Shown: in pieces, positions 13,988 to 21,666 of the stretch
How the letters are laid out: each line of letters begins with the position of its first letter
Numbering within the stretch: the stretch's first letter is position 1
Origin: Acidobacteriota bacterium
GTDB taxonomy: Bacteria > Acidobacteriota > UBA890 > WLXD01
Assembly (NCBI GenBank): GCA_029263295.1
Contig: JAJCXT010000001.1
Coordinates: forward strand, 1 to 33,542
Direction: 5' to 3'
DNA length: 33,542 bases
The notes under the pieces: model-generated
Seen by the model: only the letters and a program-made list of their open reading frames with translations
Told to the model about the DNA's origin: nothing
The model's database searches: none
Translations under genes and position numbers: made by a program

Positions 13988-16477
13988 GTGGCCGGCTCCG
14001 GTACGACCGTGACCAGGCAGCCATCGCTCTACCCCGCGACGGGGCAACACGCGATCGTGGCGGTCGCTGCCCCCGTGCCGGAGGGTTATACGTACAGCGT
14101 TCCGCCTGAGTTCGAGGGCCTGGTCGTTGTCGGGGCGCGAGTGCGGGTCAGGTTTGCGGGTCGCCGGCTGACCGGCGTAGTGACCAGCCTGCTTGACGAA
14201 GTGCCCGTGGAACTGGACCCCCGGCGCATACGAGCAATCGACGACCTCCTCGATCGCGAAGCCGTCGTCCCGGCCGCGGTGCTCGAACTGTCCGCTCGCG
14301 TTGCTGCCGCTTATCTCGTCGGCATCGGAGAGGTTCTCGCGCTTTGCCTGCCGCCGGGCGGCGACCAGGTGGGCGGGCGAAGAGCCCGGTTGCTGGCGAC
14401 GAAGGCGTCCTCTCCGCCGGGATGTGAACCGGTGCTCAACGTGCTGCGCGGGCGCGGAGAAGGCGAATGGGTTGCGGCGAGACATCTCGAAGCTCGTTGT
14501 CCGGACCATCCGGTGCACGCGAGCTTGTTCGCGCTGGCGGCGGCCCGATTGGTGGAACTGCAGTTGGAGGGTGGCGGCGGGGCGCCCGGGGCACGACGCG
14601 TCTATCTGCGCTGGAACCCCGACACAACACTGGAGATGGCGCAGCAGCTGACATCGCGGGCACCGAAACAGGCTGCGGCGATTGCCGGTCTGGCTCAGCT
14701 CGCTCGTGAGCGACGGCTGGAAAAGGAGTTGATCGAGCAACTCGGCGTCACACGTGCGGTGCTGACCGGACTGGCGGCCAAGGGAGTTATCGAGAGGTGC
14801 TCGCTGACTGAAGAGGCCCCGCCGACTGAGATGATGCCGGACGATGGGGCCGGCTCGTTCAACCTGACGCCGGCACAGCGTGCGGCCGTGGATATCCTGA
14901 TGGAGCGCATCGAGTCCACCGCCGGCGCTCCGGTACTGCTGCACGGCGTGACGGGAAGCGGCAAGACGGAGGTGTATCTCCGGGCCGCTGCGCGGGCCGT
15001 CGCCGTCGGGCGGGGAGTATTGCTCCTGGTGCCGGAGATCGGGCTAACGCCGCAGTTGGAGCAGCGCGCTCGCGCGGTACTGGGGGACCAGGTCGTGGTT
15101 GTTCATTCCCGCATGGCGGCCGGCGCTCGCGCCCGGGCCTGGTGGCGCCTGCGCTCGGGCCAGGCCCGCGTCGTCGTTGGGCCTCGGTCCGCAGTGTTCA
15201 GTCCGATCGAGAACGTTGGGCTGATCGTTGTCGACGAGGAGCAGGACTCGGCCTACAAACAGGCAGAGCGCCCGCGCTACCACGGTCGCGAGGTGGCACT
15301 GTGGCGGGCCGAACTCGAAGCTGCGACGATTGTGCTGGGCTCGGCCACCCCGGCGGTGGAGAGCTATGCGGCAGGCCAGGAAGGGAAGTGGTCGCTCGCC
15401 CGAATGCCCGACCGGGTAGGCAAGCGCCCACTTCCAGCAACCGAACTCGTTGACATGCGAGACGAGTGGCGCTCGAGTGGTCGGTCGCTGATCTCGAGGC
15501 GGCTCGAGCACGCACTAGCCCTGAGGGTGGAAACGGGCGAGCAGGCCCTGGTGATGCTCAATCGGCGCGGCTTCGCCAGTGCCATAGTGTGCCGTTCTTG
15601 CGGCGACCGCGGTGAGTGCCCCAATTGCGCGGTAAGTCTCACCTATCACCGACAGAACTCATCGCTGGTGTGCCACTACTGCGATCACAGGGAGGCCGTG
15701 CCGAGCCTTTGCCGGCAGTGCGGTGCAACGGCCCTCCACGACATCGGGCACGGTACCCAGCGGTTGCAGGAGGCGCTGGTCAAGCGCTTCCCGACCGCAC
15801 GGATCGAGCGCTTCGATGCTGACCAGACACAGCGGCGCGGCGCACACGCGCGCATCCTTTCGAGCTTTGGCCGCGGCGAGATCGACGTGCTCGTCGGAAC
15901 GCAGATGCTTGCCAAAGGGCACGACTTCGCGGCGGTCACGCTCGTCGGCGTTGTGGGTGCGGATGCCTCGTTAGGCGTGCCGGACTTCCGCGCTGCCGAG
16001 CGCACGTTTCAGTTGTTGACCCAGGTCGCGGGCCGGGCGGGGCGCGGCGAACTTGCCGGCGAGGTAATCCTGCAGGCCCATCAGCCTGACCACTACGCGA
16101 TCGAGGCGGCCCTACGGCACGATTTCGAAGGCTTCTATGCTCGTGAGATCGAGTTTCGCCGCCGGCTGGCGTATCCGCCGTTCAGCGCCCTGGCCGTTTG
16201 CCTGTGCCGGGGCAAGGTGGCCACACAGGTCAAGGAAGAGGCGGACAGGCTCGCCGCGGCGTTGCGCGCAGTGACCGGCGATCAGGCCAGGATAATCGGA
16301 CCGGCGTCGCCACCAATCGGACGGCTTCGCGGCAAGTATCGACTGCACGTCCTGGTCAAGGTTCGCGATCGCGCCCAGTTGCCGGTGTTCATAGGCGCGG
16401 GCCTGGAGCGCCTGCAGGCTGAGGGCCGGCGACCGTCGGATCTGATCGTCGACATCGTGCCTGACTCGCTCATGTAG
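13988..16477 (+). CDS. priA: Primosomal protein N' (replication restart helicase)
   Basis: PriA recognises stalled forks, unwinds DNA 3' to 5' and helps reload the replicative helicase. The 829-aa protein begins with the 3'-end-binding domain (PVPEGYTYSVPPEFEG). It has a winged-helix region, then Walker A GVTGSGKTEVYL (from residue 320), the DEEQ-box motif VVDEEQDSAYKQ, and helicase motifs LGSATPAVESYA and QVAGRAGRGE. The inserted zinc-binding domain has four CxxC pairs (CRSC, CPNC, CHYC, CRQC), all intact. Length is slightly above the common 730-820. The GTG at 13988 lies 58 nt after the UDG stop with no evident Shine-Dalgarno, so the exact start is less certain than the gene. Confidence 0.95.
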   Translation: MAGSGTTVTRQPSLYPATGQHAIVAVAAPVPEGYTYSVPPEFEGLVVVGARVRVRFAGRRLTGVVTSLLDEVPVELDPRRIRAIDDLLDREAVVPAAVLELSARVAAAYLVGIGEVLALCLPPGGDQVGGRRARLLATKASSPPGCEPVLNVLRGRGEGEWVAARHLEARCPDHPVHASLFALAAARLVELQLEGGGGAPGARRVYLRWNPDTTLEMAQQLTSRAPKQAAAIAGLAQLARERRLEKELIEQLGVTRAVLTGLAAKGVIERCSLTEEAPPTEMMPDDGAGSFNLTPAQRAAVDILMERIESTAGAPVLLHGVTGSGKTEVYLRAAARAVAVGRGVLLLVPEIGLTPQLEQRARAVLGDQVVVVHSRMAAGARARAWWRLRSGQARVVVGPRSAVFSPIENVGLIVVDEEQDSAYKQAERPRYHGREVALWRAELEAATIVLGSATPAVESYAAGQEGKWSLARMPDRVGKRPLPATELVDMRDEWRSSGRSLISRRLEHALALRVETGEQALVMLNRRGFASAIVCRSCGDRGECPNCAVSLTYHRQNSSLVCHYCDHREAVPSLCRQCGATALHDIGHGTQRLQEALVKRFPTARIERFDADQTQRRGAHARILSSFGRGEIDVLVGTQMLAKGHDFAAVTLVGVVGADASLGVPDFRAAERTFQLLTQVAGRAGRGELAGEVILQAHQPDHYAIEAALRHDFEGFYAREIEFRRRLAYPPFSALAVCLCRGKVATQVKEEADRLAAALRAVTGDQARIIGPASPPIGRLRGKYRLHVLVKVRDRAQLPVFIGAGLERLQAEGRRPSDLIVDIVPDSLM

Positions 16478-16530
16478 CGGACTGCCCGCGACATCGCTCC
16501 GTAGGTCGCGACGACGCCCTCGGTTCGGGA

Positions 16531-16539
16531 AGCTATAGT
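16531..16539 (+). promoter_or_regulatory. Possible -10 element for dnaE (leaderless arrangement)
   Basis: TATAGT (16534-16539), preceded by GC, ends 9 nt before the dnaE ATG. It has five of six matches to the sigma70 -10 consensus in a GC-rich gap of 71 nt between priA and dnaE. The sequence between it and the ATG contains no Shine-Dalgarno. No good -35 is visible. A start here would give an mRNA with a leader of 0-4 nt. Confidence 0.4.
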
Positions 16540-16548
16540 GCTGCAATC

Positions 16549-19500
16549 ATGAGTTCAGACGCCTCCGGTACCCGCTTCGTCCATCTGCACAACCACACGA
16601 ACTTCTCGTTGCTGGATGGGGCAACGCGAATCGACCAGCTCATGGACCGCTGTGTCGAATTGGGGATGGACGCCGTCGCCCTAACCGACCATGGCAACAT
16701 GTTCGGCGCGATTCAGTTCTACCGGGCGGCGCGCCAGCGCGGGATCAATCCGATCATCGGGATGGAGGCGTACCTCGCCCCCGGCGCTCGCGATAGCAAA
16801 GCGACGGGGCCTCGCGGCGACTATGCGAGTCACCTCTTGCTGCTGGCCAAGAACGAGGAGGGCTATCGCAACCTGCTGAAGCTCTCGAGCATCGGGTACC
16901 TGGAAGGCTTCTATTACCGTCCGCGCATCGATCGGGACACGCTCGCCAAGTACAGCGGTGGGCTCATCGCTACCACCAGTTGCCTGTCGGGGGAGGTGTC
17001 CCAGTACCTGCTCAACAACGACATGGATGGCGCCCGCCGCGTCGTCGGGGAAATGATCGCGATCTTCGGGCGCGACAATTACTACGTCGAGCTGCAGGAC
17101 CAGGGAATCGCGGAGCAGCGACGGATCAATCCTGATTTGGTCAGGCTGGCGCGCGAGTTCGACCTGTCGCTGATGGCTTCCAATGATTGCCACTACCTGC
17201 GGCAAGAGGACAGCGACCCGCACGACGTTCTGCTTTGCATCCAGACCGGCAAGGGGATCCATGATCCCGGGCGCATGAAGTTCCCGAACAACGAGTTCTA
17301 CCTGAAGACGCCGGATGAAATGGCACGGGTGTTCCGCGAGGTTCCGGAAGCGGTGGCTCAGACCGTCGAAATCGCTCAACGATGCGACCTGAGGCTCGAC
17401 TTCGAGGGCCACCATCTGCCGCGTTTTCCTGTGCCTGAAGGCATGGCGATGGACGACTACTTCCAGCAGATGGTGCGGAGTGGGTTCGATGACCGGATGC
17501 GACAACTCGGGTTTGGCAACGGCGCGGGTCCAGCGCCTGCCGACTATGAGCAGCGCCTCGCTTATGAGGTCGACATCATCCGCAAGATGGGCTTCCCGGG
17601 TTACTTCCTGATCGTCTGGGACTTCATCCGGTACGCCAAGGAGCAGGGCATTCCAGTAGGCCCGGGTCGTGGTAGCGCGGCGGGGTCGCTCGTCGCCTAT
17701 GCGCTTGGCATTACCGACATCGATCCGATGCACTACGGGCTCGTGTTCGAACGTTTCTTGAACGTCGAGCGCGTGAGTATGCCGGATATCGACATCGACT
17801 TCTGTATGCGGCGCCGTGGGGAAGTGATCGACTACGTGGCTCGCAAGTACGGCCACGATAAGGTCGCGCACATCATCACGTTCGGCACCATGGCAGCGAA
17901 GGCGGCCATCCGCGATGTGGGGCGCGCTCTCGAGATGTCCTTCGGTGATGTCGATCGCATCGCCAAGATGATCCCCCCTGACCTTGGGGCCACGATCGCG
18001 GACGCCCGCGCTAGCAATGCCGACCTGCGCCAGGCCATCGAAGACGACGAACAGGTGGGCAAGCTCGTGGGTCTTGCCGAAGGGCTCGAGGGCCAGGTGC
18101 GACACGCATCTACGCACGCAGCGGGGGTGGTAATCGCCGATGAGCCGCTGACGAACTATGTGCCGCTCTACAAGGCGCCCGGCGGCAAAGACGACAGCTC
18201 GCAGCTCGTGACGACGCAGTTCCCGATGAACGATGTCGAGGCGATCGGGCTGCTGAAGATGGATTTCCTAGGGCTGCGCACGTTGACGCTGGTGCACGAT
18301 GCGCTGTCGTCGATCTCCCGGGAGAAGGGGAAGCCCTTTACTACCGACGACATCCCGCTGGACAACAAGAAGACCTATCGGATGTTCGCCAAGGGCAATA
18401 CCTCCGGGATCTTCCAGTTCGAATCGTCCGGCATGCGTGAGTACCTCAAGAAGCTCAAGCCGACCCAGTTGAACGACCTGATCGCCATGAACGCGTTGTA
18501 TCGGCCGGGCCCGATCGGCTCCGGGATGATTGACCAGTACATCGAGCGCAAACACGACCCCAGCCAGGTGGCGTACGAGTTGCCGCAGCTCGAGGACATC
18601 CTGCAGGAGACCTACGGCGTAATCGTCTATCAGGAACAGGTCATGCGAATCGCCGCGGCGCTAGCCGGCTTCTCGCTCGGCGAAGCAGATATTCTCCGCA
18701 AGGCCATGGGCAAGAAGAAGCCTGAGGTGATGGCCTCCATGGAGAAACAGTTCTTGCAGGGCTGCGAGGCCAAGGCGATTCCTGCTCGACCGGCGAAGAA
18801 GATCTGGGACCTGATCGTGGAGTTCGCCGGCTACGGGTTCAACAAGTCCCACTCGGCTGCGTATGCGCTCCTGGCGTACCAGACAGGCTTCCTGAAGGCC
18901 AACTATCCGGTGCACTTCATGGCTGCGGTGCTCACCAACGAGGAAGGCAACACCGACAAGGTGGTGCGCTACATCAATGAGTGCCGCGGCATGGCGATCA
19001 ATGTATTGCCTCCGGATGTGAACCAGTCAGACGTGCACTTCACACCGATTGGCGAGGACATCCGTTTCGGTCTCGCCGCGATCAAAGGTGTTGGCGAGGG
19101 CGCGGTAGAGAACATCATCGCGGCGCGCGATCGCGCCGGGCGTTTCCGCGGCCTAGTGCAGTTCTGCGAGAAGATCGACCTCAGCGGAGGCATCAACCGC
19201 AAGACCCTCGAGAGCCTGATCAAGGCTGGGGCGATGGACAGTCTGATCGCTGACCCGGAGATCGACGCACGCACGACCCGTGCTCTGCTCGAAGCGCAAC
19301 TCGAAGGCGCGTTGCATGCAGGGCAGCAGAAGCAACGCGACCGAGTCACGGGTCAGGGGTCGCTGCTCGACGGGATGGAGGGAGACGAAGACGTCGCCCC
19401 GGTGACCCCGACGCGCATTCCTGAGCCCTGGTCGGAACGGGACATGCTGGCGGCGGAGAAGGATTCGCTGGGCTTCTACGTCAGCGGCCACCCGTTGCAG

Positions 19501-20088
19501 CAATACGCGGAGCAGCTGGCCGAGCACACGGACACCACGACGGTGGGTATCGCCACCGCCAGAGCGCGGAAGGAACTCGCGCTCGGTGGGACGGTGGTGT
19601 CTGTGCGTCAGATGACCACGCGCAAGGGCGATCGCATGGCGATTCTCCAGTTCGAGGACATGGAGGGGCAGGCGCGGATCGTCGTCTTCCCCAAGGTCTA
19701 CCAGAAGTGCGCGTCGCTCCTGGTGGAGGACGCCGTGCTACTGGTGAAGGGCCGCAAGGACTCGGGCGACGACGCCGCGAGTATTCTGGCCAGCACCATC
19801 GAGCCTCTTGCGGGCATGGTTGCGAAGGTTGAGCAGCCCACGGCGCAGACCGTGGAGGTCTCCGTCGATCTGGAGGTCATGGATAAGTCGGTGCCGGCGG
19901 AGCTACGGGCGGTCCTCGAGCGTCATCGGGGTCCTGTTCCGGTGATCGTGCAGGTCGTCGGGCAGCAGCCGCAAGCGTTCCGCGCACGCATCACGCCGAA
20001 CCGCTATCTGTTCGTCGAGCCGTCAGAGGGGCTCGTGGGTGAATTGCAGCAACTGCTCGGCGCCGATGCCGTGCGATTGCGGACCTGA
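16549..20088 (+). CDS. dnaE: DNA polymerase III subunit alpha
   Basis: DnaE is the replicative DNA polymerase. The 1179-aa protein has, in order, an N-terminal PHP domain (1-280), the C-family polymerase core, a tandem HhH region, an OB fold and a C-terminal domain. GPGRGSAAGSLVAYALG and the acidic motif PDIDIDF (412-418) mark the palm. The PHP site appears complete: His14, His16, Asp23, His48, Glu73, His95, Cys145, Asp214 and His216 occupy all nine expected metal-ligand positions. This is the state associated with intrinsic 3'-5' proofreading in some DnaE1 enzymes. QGSLLD at 936-941 resembles the clamp-binding motif (more often QGSLFD). The OB fold starts near LGGTVVSVRQM. The ATG at 16549 has no Shine-Dalgarno. 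Confidence 0.96.
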   Translation: MSSDASGTRFVHLHNHTNFSLLDGATRIDQLMDRCVELGMDAVALTDHGNMFGAIQFYRAARQRGINPIIGMEAYLAPGARDSKATGPRGDYASHLLLLAKNEEGYRNLLKLSSIGYLEGFYYRPRIDRDTLAKYSGGLIATTSCLSGEVSQYLLNNDMDGARRVVGEMIAIFGRDNYYVELQDQGIAEQRRINPDLVRLAREFDLSLMASNDCHYLRQEDSDPHDVLLCIQTGKGIHDPGRMKFPNNEFYLKTPDEMARVFREVPEAVAQTVEIAQRCDLRLDFEGHHLPRFPVPEGMAMDDYFQQMVRSGFDDRMRQLGFGNGAGPAPADYEQRLAYEVDIIRKMGFPGYFLIVWDFIRYAKEQGIPVGPGRGSAAGSLVAYALGITDIDPMHYGLVFERFLNVERVSMPDIDIDFCMRRRGEVIDYVARKYGHDKVAHIITFGTMAAKAAIRDVGRALEMSFGDVDRIAKMIPPDLGATIADARASNADLRQAIEDDEQVGKLVGLAEGLEGQVRHASTHAAGVVIADEPLTNYVPLYKAPGGKDDSSQLVTTQFPMNDVEAIGLLKMDFLGLRTLTLVHDALSSISREKGKPFTTDDIPLDNKKTYRMFAKGNTSGIFQFESSGMREYLKKLKPTQLNDLIAMNALYRPGPIGSGMIDQYIERKHDPSQVAYELPQLEDILQETYGVIVYQEQVMRIAAALAGFSLGEADILRKAMGKKKPEVMASMEKQFLQGCEAKAIPARPAKKIWDLIVEFAGYGFNKSHSAAYALLAYQTGFLKANYPVHFMAAVLTNEEGNTDKVVRYINECRGMAINVLPPDVNQSDVHFTPIGEDIRFGLAAIKGVGEGAVENIIAARDRAGRFRGLVQFCEKIDLSGGINRKTLESLIKAGAMDSLIADPEIDARTTRALLEAQLEGALHAGQQKQRDRVTGQGSLLDGMEGDEDVAPVTPTRIPEPWSERDMLAAEKDSLGFYVSGHPLQQYAEQLAEHTDTTTVGIATARARKELALGGTVVSVRQMTTRKGDRMAILQFEDMEGQARIVVFPKVYQKCASLLVEDAVLLVKGRKDSGDDAASILASTIEPLAGMVAKVEQPTAQTVEVSVDLEVMDKSVPAELRAVLERHRGPVPVIVQVVGQQPQAFRARITPNRYLFVEPSEGLVGELQQLLGADAVRLRT

Positions 20089-20100
20089 CCGGGGCAGCCC

Positions 20101-20646
20101 GTGGTAGAGGCCTCGGACTCAGTCGCACGCGAGAGCATCGAGGATCGTCTGTCGCGACTCCCGAGCTCGGTGGAGCTGGGCGATGAGCTGGCAACCGAGT
20201 TTCGCCGGCGAAGGGCCCGGATTCATCAACGGCACAACGAGTGGCGTCGGGGCATGCCGGCGATCGATGAACTGTTCGACAATGACGAGCATCGGGCGAA
20301 GGCGCTCGCGGGCAGCCTGGCGACAGAGTTCGAGCGAATCCTGGAACTGCACGGCGAGATGGCGCGGGAGGTCGAGCCGTCGCTGGAGTGGCCGGGCGCG
20401 TTCGCGGCGGAGTGGTGCCAGCTGGCCAGGCACCTGGCCGAGTGCTGGGCGTGGGACGCAGAGGCGAACGCGATGTTCGAACTCGTCCTGGACGACTTGA
20501 GCGCCCAGGCGGTACGCCGAGCACAAGTGGGAGATCGTCCCCGGGCGAAGCGCGCGGAGGCACAGATGTCCCGGTTTCGCCGTCTGGGGATCATGGGCGT
20601 CCGGACCGTCGGGCGGTTCTTCCGCCCGCCCCCCACGCGTCACTGA
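20101..20646 (+). CDS. Hypothetical protein between dnaE and accA
   Basis: I do not recognise this 181-aa protein. It starts with GTG 12 nt after dnaE and lies in the same direction, so it is probably cotranscribed with dnaE. It has no signal peptide or membrane helix and looks all-alpha. A basic helix FRRRRARIHQRHNEWRRG lies at about residues 35-52, and an acidic/hydrophobic stretch ELHGEMAREVEPSLEWP at about 84-100. A Trp-rich helix AEWCQLARHLAECWAWDAEA follows at about 105-124. The tail is basic (AKRAEAQMSRFRRLG, then FFRPPPTRH). Codon use looks like that of neighbouring genes, which supports it being real. The sequence suggests a helical-bundle protein or adaptor; nothing in it assigns a reaction. 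Confidence 0.7.
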   Translation: MVEASDSVARESIEDRLSRLPSSVELGDELATEFRRRRARIHQRHNEWRRGMPAIDELFDNDEHRAKALAGSLATEFERILELHGEMAREVEPSLEWPGAFAAEWCQLARHLAECWAWDAEANAMFELVLDDLSAQAVRRAQVGDRPRAKRAEAQMSRFRRLGIMGVRTVGRFFRPPPTRH

Positions 20647-20696
20647 GCGCCCGCTTCGTGCGGCATGTGGGGTGCCCAAAAGGCGCGGCCACTGCG

Positions 20697-20705
20697 TGCT
20701 AACCT
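20697..20705 (+). promoter_or_regulatory. Possible extended -10 element for accA (leaderless arrangement)
   Basis: TGCTAACCT ends 7 nt before the accA ATG at 20713. The intervening TTCGGGCC is not a ribosome-binding site. If used, transcription would start at or next to the A of the ATG. It lies in the 66-nt gap after the 181-aa gene, outside any coding sequence, which makes it a better case than the similar element before yicC. No -35 is recognisable. Confidence 0.4.
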
Positions 20706-20712
20706 TCGGGCC

Positions 20713-21666
20713 ATGTACCGCAAGGCAGAAGAATTCGAGAAGCCGATCCGCGAGATCGAAGACCAGATGGCGGAACTGCGCCGCTACCCGGAGTCGATGC
20801 AGCGAGATGTGCGTCTCGAGCGGCTCGAGAAGAAGCTCGCCGAGACGCGCAGCGGTATTTACGGGAATCTGTCGCGCTGGCAGACCACGCTCGTAGCACG
20901 CCATCCGCGACGGCCGTACACGCTCGACTACATAGGTCAGCTGTTCACGGATTTCGTCGAGCTTCGTGGTGATCGCCTGTATCGCGACGATCCGGCGATT
21001 GTCGCGGGCCTCGCTGAGTTTCGTGGCCGGTCTGTGGGGATCGTCGGTCACCAGAAGGGTCGCAACACCAAGGAAAAGCTCCATCGCAACTTTGGCATGC
21101 CCAATCCCGAGGGTTATCGGAAGGCTCTGCGCGTGATGCGTATGGCGGAACGATTCGGGATGCCGGTGTTGACCTTCATCGATACTCCTGGCGCCTACCC
21201 GGGTTCGGGAGCAGAGGAACGCGGCGTCGCGGAGTCGATCGCGGTGAGCCTTCGAGAGATGGCGGTTCTGCGGGTGCCCATTATCGCCACGGTTATCGGG
21301 GAAGGAGGCAGTGGCGGAGCTCTGGCTATCGGAGTGAGCAATCGAGTCAATATGCTCGAGCATTCCGTCTACTCGGTCATCTCGCCGGAGTCCTGTTCAT
21401 CGATCCTGTGGCGCGACGCTGAGCATACGGAAGAAGCCGCCGAAGCGCTGCGGCTCACGGCGACCGATTTGGTCGACTTGGGCCTGGTGGATGAGATCAT
21501 TCCCGAGCCTGCCGGTGGTGCCCACACCGATCCGATTGCCATGGGTCGAAGCCTGGGCGACGTGCTGTCGCGTCAACTCGAAGAGCTGACGAACCTGCCG
21601 ACTGAGCGCATCGTCGATGAGCGCTACTCCAAGTTCCGAGCAATGGGGAGCGTTGCGGCCGAGTGA
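20713..21666 (+). CDS. accA: Acetyl-CoA carboxylase carboxyltransferase subunit alpha
   Basis: AccA with AccD transfers the carboxyl group from biotin carrier protein to acetyl-CoA, giving malonyl-CoA for fatty acid synthesis. The 317-aa length is that of standard AccA. The N-terminal EFEKPIREIEDQMAELRR is the typical helical start, followed by RPYTLDYIGQLFTDFVELRG, GRNTKEKLHRNFGMPNPEGY, the crotonase-like FIDTPGAYPG with GAEERG, IGEGGSGGALAIG and the late SPESCSSILWRD. The ATG at 20713 is used because an upstream in-frame ATG at 20665 adds 16 non-conserved residues. No Shine-Dalgarno is seen. Its TGA overlaps recJ as GTGA. accD is not in this window. A dnaE-accA neighbourhood is common in Gram-negative bacteria. 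Confidence 0.95.
   Translation: MYRKAEEFEKPIREIEDQMAELRRYPESMQRDVRLERLEKKLAETRSGIYGNLSRWQTTLVARHPRRPYTLDYIGQLFTDFVELRGDRLYRDDPAIVAGLAEFRGRSVGIVGHQKGRNTKEKLHRNFGMPNPEGYRKALRVMRMAERFGMPVLTFIDTPGAYPGSGAEERGVAESIAVSLREMAVLRVPIIATVIGEGGSGGALAIGVSNRVNMLEHSVYSVISPESCSSILWRDAEHTEEAAEALRLTATDLVDLGLVDEIIPEPAGGAHTDPIAMGRSLGDVLSRQLEELTNLPTERIVDERYSKFRAMGSVAAE

Noticed and set aside
13697-14944. A 415-codon antisense frame over UDG and priA
   Set aside because: It crosses two well-defined genes on the other strand and has no family pattern or ribosome-binding site.
16681-18117. A 478-codon open frame antisense to dnaE
   Set aside because: It mirrors the dnaE codons, has arginine/histidine/valine-rich composition and no recognisable domain. 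In GC-rich DNA such antisense frames are expected.
20119-21363. A 414-codon antisense frame over the 181-aa gene and accA
   Set aside because: accA is unambiguous on the plus strand. I considered whether the 181-aa gene could be the shadow instead, but the antisense frame continues across accA, which marks it as the shadow.
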